A stretch of DNA of 10,378 nt from Deinococcus sp. (lineage in GTDB: Bacteria; Deinococcota; Deinococci; Deinococcales; Deinococcaceae). Positions 7,461 through 10,378 of the stretch are shown here, piece after piece. Numbering within the stretch: the stretch's first letter is position 1; each line of letters starts with the position of its first letter. The stretch spans positions 1 to 10,378 of the forward strand of contig JAGLBF010000083.1 in NCBI GenBank assembly GCA_018260375.1, given 5' to 3'. A program made the position numbers and the translations under genes. The notes beneath the pieces were generated by a model, which was not told the origin of the DNA, searched no databases, and was given only the letters and a program-made list of their open reading frames with translations.

Positions 7461-7503
7461 AGGCAGGTCGGGAGGGTTGAGCGTCATCCTGTTATCATAG
7501 CGA

Positions 7504-8388
7504 CTACTTATACAGAGGCCAGGCTGAAGTCTTAGTCAAGTCTACTTCAGCCCATTTGGGATGCATGCCCTGGCCTTCTACCAGCTCTGAGAGCTTAGAT
7601 TTGGCGCAGTTTTGGTAGGCCAGCAGTTGCTGATGGCGCTCAGGGGTCTTAAAGTTGCGTGTGACCAACAGGCGCTGCACGCTGTAGGTCGGCACCGAGC
7701 TGCCAAACTGAGGGTAAATCAGGCGGGCAGGCTGATAAAAGTCTTTGAGTTTTTCAGGGGCAATGTCCACAGGAGCCAGAACGTACTGCTGAGGACTCAG
7801 GGCCTTGACCCAGTCGGCAGGCTGACCAACGACCGCCAGCACCGCGTCTACTTGGCCGGCATTCAGCGCGTTTATGGCCTGTTCTCGCTCAGGAAAGGAC
7901 AGCACCTGCATAGCTACGCCCGATTTGGCCCGCAAAATGTTAGCAGTCACAAAGCTGCCACCCCAGGCGCCCAGACGCTTGCCTTTCAGGTCACTGTACT
8001 TGGTGATGCCTGTGGTACGGCCCAAAAAACCCTTTTTGGGCACAGGTGCTATAAGGTGTAGTTCGTCAGGATTTAGGGGCAAGAGGGTGCGAATCTCCTT
8101 GGCGCGTGGATCGTGGTCTACCTGGTCACGGGCCTTGAGCACGTCAAGCTGCACAAAGGCCAGTGACACCTTGTTGCCTAGCAGCAAATCCACATTTTCT
8201 ATACTGCCTGAGGTATGCACTTCGCGCAAAAACGCCGCGTTGGTACATACGCGCCCCAGGTCTTTGTACATGGCGTTAGAGGTGGTGCCACGCGCACCTG
8301 TTGCCACGTCCATAAAGCTGACGGGGGCGGCTTGCACACTGCCGAGCAGGGCGATCAGCGACAACAGCTTGATATAAATGGTATTCAC
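7504..8388 (-). CDS. Secreted TAXI-family (TRAP-type) solute-binding protein
   Basis: Predicted to be exported and to bind a small, probably acidic, solute outside the membrane. The N-terminus is a signal peptide (MNTIYIKLLSLIALLGSVQA, likely cut before APVS) with no lipobox Cys. The mature part looks like TAXI/NMT1-like binding proteins: ATGARGTTSNAMYKDLG (29-45), TSGSIENVDLLLGNKVSLAFVQ (59-80), DLKGKRLGAWGGSFVTANI (133-151) and AINALNAGQVDAVLAVVG (171-188). Two Cys, 48 and 261, could form a disulfide. The start is GTG; its GTGA overlaps the upstream stop and GGAGGG lies 5 bases before it. No TRAP permease subunit is nearby, so it may serve a distant transporter or act as a sensor partner for the two membrane proteins encoded with it. 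The ligand cannot be told. Confidence 0.82.
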   Translation of the reverse strand: MNTIYIKLLSLIALLGSVQAAPVSFMDVATGARGTTSNAMYKDLGRVCTNAAFLREVHTSGSIENVDLLLGNKVSLAFVQLDVLKARDQVDHDPRAKEIRTLLPLNPDELHLIAPVPKKGFLGRTTGITKYSDLKGKRLGAWGGSFVTANILRAKSGVAMQVLSFPEREQAINALNAGQVDAVLAVVGQPADWVKALSPQQYVLAPVDIAPEKLKDFYQPARLIYPQFGSSVPTYSVQRLLVTRNFKTPERHQQLLAYQNCAKSKLSELVEGQGMHPKWAEVDLTKTSAWPLYK

Positions 8389-8591
8389 TTTATCCCTCCA
8401 TAAGGATCAGATGCACCGCCACCTGAGCTGGGTACGGGAGCCGCGCTGGGCGTGCCAAAGCCGCTTCCCGTACTCACCGCACCACCAGAGTATCCACGCC
8501 CAAATAAGCCCATCTGGTCAGCGACGACAGCGCCGATACAAAGCAGCAAAATCAGCCCCAAGATGCCCAGTAGTAGGCCAGGGCGGTTCAT
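8385..8591 (-). CDS. Small single-helix membrane protein with Gly/Ser/Pro tail
   Basis: No family is recognised. The protein has 68 residues, with one hydrophobic helix at about residues 5-24, then a low-complexity tail rich in Gly, Ser, Ala and Pro ending GGGASDPYGGIK. The orientation cannot be fixed from sequence. The start ATG overlaps the TGA of the upstream gene (ATGA, 8591-8588) and its own TGA overlaps the GTG of the binding-protein gene (GTGA, 8388-8385). The middle place in a tightly overlapping operon supports it as a real gene despite its low complexity. Its last codons (GGA GGG ATA AAG) contain the Shine-Dalgarno of the next gene. Confidence 0.7.
   Translation of the reverse strand: MNRPGLLLGILGLILLLCIGAVVADQMGLFGRGYSGGAVSTGSGFGTPSAAPVPSSGGGASDPYGGIK
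8394..8399 (-). promoter_or_regulatory. Shine-Dalgarno setting the GTG start of the TAXI gene
   Basis: GGAGGG on the minus strand lies 5 bases before GTG at 8388, inside the end of the small membrane protein gene. It supports GTG as the initiator. Confidence 0.7.
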
Positions 8592-9340
8592 GAAGACCTC
8601 TGGTGATCAAGCAGGGGCGTCGTAGTAGGCTGGGGGCGCGTTTGTTGGGAGACCAGGGCCGCATCCAGCAGCTCGGCGGTGCGGCCTGCGCGGCGGGTAA
8701 TCTCGGAGAGGGCCGCTTCGGTGGTGTGCTGCTCACTGGGGCTCAGCTGGGCCATTTGCAGCGCCTGGGCCATGTTGCCGCGCGCCTCGGCAAGGCGCAT
8801 ATCCACCCGCGCCTTTTTGATAATCAAATCAAACTCGCGCAAGTCCTCTTGTAAAGTGAGGTGATAGCTGCGGGCCTGGTCTAGCGCGGCCTCACCAGCA
8901 CGCAGTTCTTCGTCCCAGCGGGCAATATCAGCGTCGGGCAGCACACCCCTGCTTTCGTCAATGGTGCGGCGAAAATCTTGCATGTAGCCGCGTGCGTTGG
9001 CGAGTTGTTGGCCCTTGTTGACAATCATCTTTTCCATGTCACTGCGCTTGGCAAGCAGGGTTTCCAGTGGCAAGGCGCGGGCTACACCTTCTTCCATTTT
9101 GGTACGTGCAGCACGCAAACCCAGCATGATGGCGGGCCACATCACCACGAAGGCCACCACCGCGATGATGTACGCGGCGATGGTCACGGTGGTCAGCGCC
9201 ACATTAAAAATCGCCACCGCTGCCGCCGCCAGTGCCGTAAGCGCCAGCACGCCGCCCACAGTGGTCAGCACAATGGTCGCTGGGGTAACGCCACCTGATT
9301 TGCTGGTGACGATGGTCTGGGTTCCAGGTTTATCTATCAT
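8588..9340 (-). CDS. Membrane-anchored helical (coiled-coil) protein, hypothetical
   Basis: No family is recognised with confidence. The 250 residues start with a short polar segment, then two adjacent hydrophobic helices at about 22-49 and 51-75. From about 80 to 225 there is a charged, Ala/Glu/Arg/Leu-rich stretch that looks alpha-helical and partly coiled-coil. The end is a Pro/Thr/Gln-rich tail. The layout loosely recalls PspA-like helical proteins with an added membrane anchor, but no defining PspA motif is visible. The start is supported by AGGGG 5 bases upstream. It is the first gene of a three-gene operon whose last product is a secreted binding protein, which suggests a shared envelope role (scaffold, sensor or stress response); this is inference. 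Confidence 0.75.
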   Translation of the reverse strand: MIDKPGTQTIVTSKSGGVTPATIVLTTVGGVLALTALAAAAVAIFNVALTTVTIAAYIIAVVAFVVMWPAIMLGLRAARTKMEEGVARALPLETLLAKRSDMEKMIVNKGQQLANARGYMQDFRRTIDESRGVLPDADIARWDEELRAGEAALDQARSYHLTLQEDLREFDLIIKKARVDMRLAEARGNMAQALQMAQLSPSEQHTTEAALSEITRRAGRTAELLDAALVSQQTRPQPTTTPLLDHQRSS

Positions 9341-9375
9341 CTTTTCCCCTTTAGGTACTTATTTGGCAGTCAACA

Positions 9376-9404
9376 GTTATGCTTTTGCCTGCGGCTCAGG
9401 TCAA
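9376..9404 (-). promoter_or_regulatory. Promoter of the three-gene envelope operon
   Basis: On the minus strand TTGACC (9404-9399) and CATAAC (9381-9376) are separated by 17 bases, a good sigma-70-type pair. Transcription would begin near 9370 and give a leader of about 30 bases that contains AGGGG (9350-9346) before the ATG at 9340. Confidence 0.6.
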
Positions 9405-9436
9405 TATTAGAGCGGGTGGTCAAGGTAATGTCAGAC

Positions 9437-9467
9437 GGTGCTCACAGGGGGATGGTGTTCACAGGGG
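9437..9467. promoter_or_regulatory. Tandem 14-base repeats, candidate operator
   Basis: GGTGCTCACAGGGG (9437-9450) and GGTGTTCACAGGGG (9454-9467) are identical at 13 of 14 positions with a 17-base period. They lie about 35-65 bases above the operon's -35 box, the usual place for an activator or a second regulator. No regulator is identified. Confidence 0.4.
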
Positions 9468-9470
9468 TGA

Positions 9471-9556
9471 AGAATAAAAAAACGTTTGGATATCTAAACT
9501 GTAGACATCCAGAGTATAGTCATATACATTATAATTATCTAGGCTGTGAACATCCA
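9471..9556. repeat. AT-rich block with 21-base direct repeat
   Basis: This stretch is strikingly A/T-rich compared with the rest of the window. It contains two related words: TATCTA, two bases, CTGT, two bases, ACATCCA (9491-9511 and 9536-9556). They match at 17 of 21 positions, exactly 45 bases apart, and all four differences are purine exchanges. The first word overlaps a hairpin pairing GGATATCTA (9488-9496) with TAGACATCC (9502-9510), with one mismatch. It lies downstream of msrA and upstream of the envelope operon. The rest of 9557-9662 shows no recognisable element. Confidence 0.45.
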
Positions 9557-9662
9557 CATTATGGTTTAAATGAACAGCTACTCAAAATATGCTGACAGTT
9601 AATCTGGCTGCATATTTGGTAGCCTAGTTTCAGATCCTTCAATGCTCAGACACGCAGCGCGT

Positions 9663-10211
9663 TTACTTTAAATATTGCTCAAACTGTTTGCGGAACTTGA
9701 TCACTTTGGGGGCAACTACAGCACGGCAATACGGCTGGGCAGGGTTATGGGCTAGGTAGTCTTGGTGATAGTCTTCAGCGACATAAAAGGTCGTGGCTGG
9801 CTCTAGCGTGGTGACAATAGGTGCGTCAAAGATGTGCTGACGGCTGAGGTCGTCAATGATGTGCTGGGCCTCAGCTTTTTCCTGTTCACTGTCGTAAAAA
9901 ATAGCTGACCGGTACTGCGTGCCGATGTCGTGGCCCTGGCGGTTCAGCTGCGTGGGGTCGTGGGTGGCAAAAAAGATGCGCAGCAACTCGGCGTAGCTGA
10001 TGAGGTTAGGATCGTAGCTCAGGCGCACTGCTTCGGCGTGGCCCGTCTTGCCGCTGCACACCTGCTGATAGCTAGGGTTCGCCTGTGCACCGCCAATATA
10101 GCCGCTTTGTACGCTGTTTATGCCGCGTACCGCCGAAAACACCGCCTCAGTACACCAAAAGCAACCGCCTGCCAAAATTGCCGTTTGCTCAGAAGAAGTA
10201 AGGTTTGTCAT
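9663..10211 (-). CDS. msrA: Peptide-methionine (S)-S-oxide reductase
   Basis: MsrA reduces the S-epimer of methionine sulfoxide, free or in proteins, in the cytosol using thioredoxin; it repairs oxidative damage. The 182 residues show the catalytic GCFWCTE (16-22; Cys17 is the nucleophile and Glu22 the conserved acid), SGYIGG (36-41), GHAE (57-60), HDPTQLNRQGHDIGTQYRS (84-102) and AEDYHQDYLA (145-154). Cys162 in QPYCRAVVAPK is a candidate resolving Cys. Length and motifs are typical. The ATG at 10211 gives the usual short N-terminus; no Shine-Dalgarno or clear -10 is seen before it. No msrB is adjacent. It is transcribed in the same direction as the envelope operon but 322 bases away. Confidence 0.95.
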   Translation of the reverse strand: MTNLTSSEQTAILAGGCFWCTEAVFSAVRGINSVQSGYIGGAQANPSYQQVCSGKTGHAEAVRLSYDPNLISYAELLRIFFATHDPTQLNRQGHDIGTQYRSAIFYDSEQEKAEAQHIIDDLSRQHIFDAPIVTTLEPATTFYVAEDYHQDYLAHNPAQPYCRAVVAPKVIKFRKQFEQYLK

Positions 10212-10239
10212 AGGTCTATTGTGCGCCTGAAAGCGCTCA

Positions 10240-10255
10240 GCTGACCGTAGTCAGC
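10240..10255. promoter_or_regulatory. Palindrome upstream of msrA
   Basis: GCTGAC and GTCAGC flank CGTA, a perfect 6-base inverted repeat centred about 37 bases before the msrA start. The position is suitable for an operator overlapping a -35 region. No regulator is evident. Confidence 0.3.
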
Positions 10256-10300
10256 AATGCAGTACGTGAGCCCAGGCAAAGGCCCGGTACCCTGGTATCT

Positions 10301-10378
10301 TATACGGATTCCAGCTTAAACCTTGTCATACGGACTGCGCTAAATTCCACCACAGTCGGAAAAGCGCCGCCTGCGGCT
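10301..10378 (+). repeat. Intergenic repeat copy E (truncated by window edge)
   Basis: It opens with TATACGGATTCC (10301-10312), the mirror of the GGAATCCGTATTA end of other copies, which suggests full units have terminal inverted repeats. A module shared with copy D follows (ATTCCAGCTTAAACCTTGTC). Next is CATACGGACTG (10327-10337) and the same core as copy B, CCACCACAGTCGGAAAAGCG, starting near 10348. The remainder lies outside the window. Confidence 0.88.

Noticed and set aside
7461..7503. Terminator between the convergent LysN-like and TAXI genes
   Set aside because: I looked for a stem followed by a T-run on either strand of this 43-base gap and saw none.

Overview
The window looks like chromosome of a Deinococcus-type bacterium (order Deinococcales) with moderate rather than very high GC. 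The evidence is a prolyl-tRNA synthetase of the short type with a C-terminal extension that reads like those of Deinococcus and Thermus, an aminotransferase very close to Thermus LysN, TANNNT -10 boxes 5-7 bases before several ATG codons (the leaderless-mRNA arrangement common in Deinococcus), and many short structured intergenic repeats. The species cannot be told from this window.

Layout, left to right. Positions 1-233 hold two tail-to-tail copies of an intergenic repeat and nothing coding. A two-gene minus-strand operon follows: an inositol monophosphatase-family phosphatase (413-1246) whose stop overlaps the start of a 60-residue membrane protein (234-416). The 384-base divergent region 1247-1630 holds the phosphatase -10 box, repeat copy B, a decayed inverted repeat fragment and the proS -10 box. 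proS (1631-3121, +) is followed by the 315-base region 3122-3436, which holds repeat copy C, a 12-base tandem duplication, a pair of 10-base direct repeats and a -10 box for the next gene. That gene is a GlgC-like nucleotidyltransferase (3437-4753, +). Repeat copy D fills most of the gap between it and the convergent class II aldolase gene fba (4975-5892, -).

The 341-base region 5893-6233 carries the fba leader with a strong Shine-Dalgarno and a 162-base MITE-like insertion: 17-base perfect terminal inverted repeats flanked by a 12-base direct duplication. A LysN-like aminotransferase (6234-7460, +) is convergent with a three-gene minus-strand operon. That operon is read from 9340 down to 7504: a two-helix membrane protein with a long helical domain, a 68-residue single-helix protein with a Gly/Ser/Pro tail, and a secreted TAXI-type solute-binding protein with no permease beside it. 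Successive genes overlap by 4 bases. The 322-base region 9341-9662 upstream of the operon holds its promoter, a tandem 14-base repeat and an unusually AT-rich block with a second direct repeat. Then come msrA (9663-10211, -), a short palindrome upstream of it, and repeat copy E running off the right edge.

Most genes are housekeeping metabolism (tRNA charging, glycogen precursor, glycolysis or gluconeogenesis, amino acid metabolism, methionine repair) and do not form one pathway. The least described parts are the three-gene envelope operon, the MITE-like element and the modular hairpin repeats. The repeats show matched changes on both arms of their stems, and in one copy the loop core is inverted.
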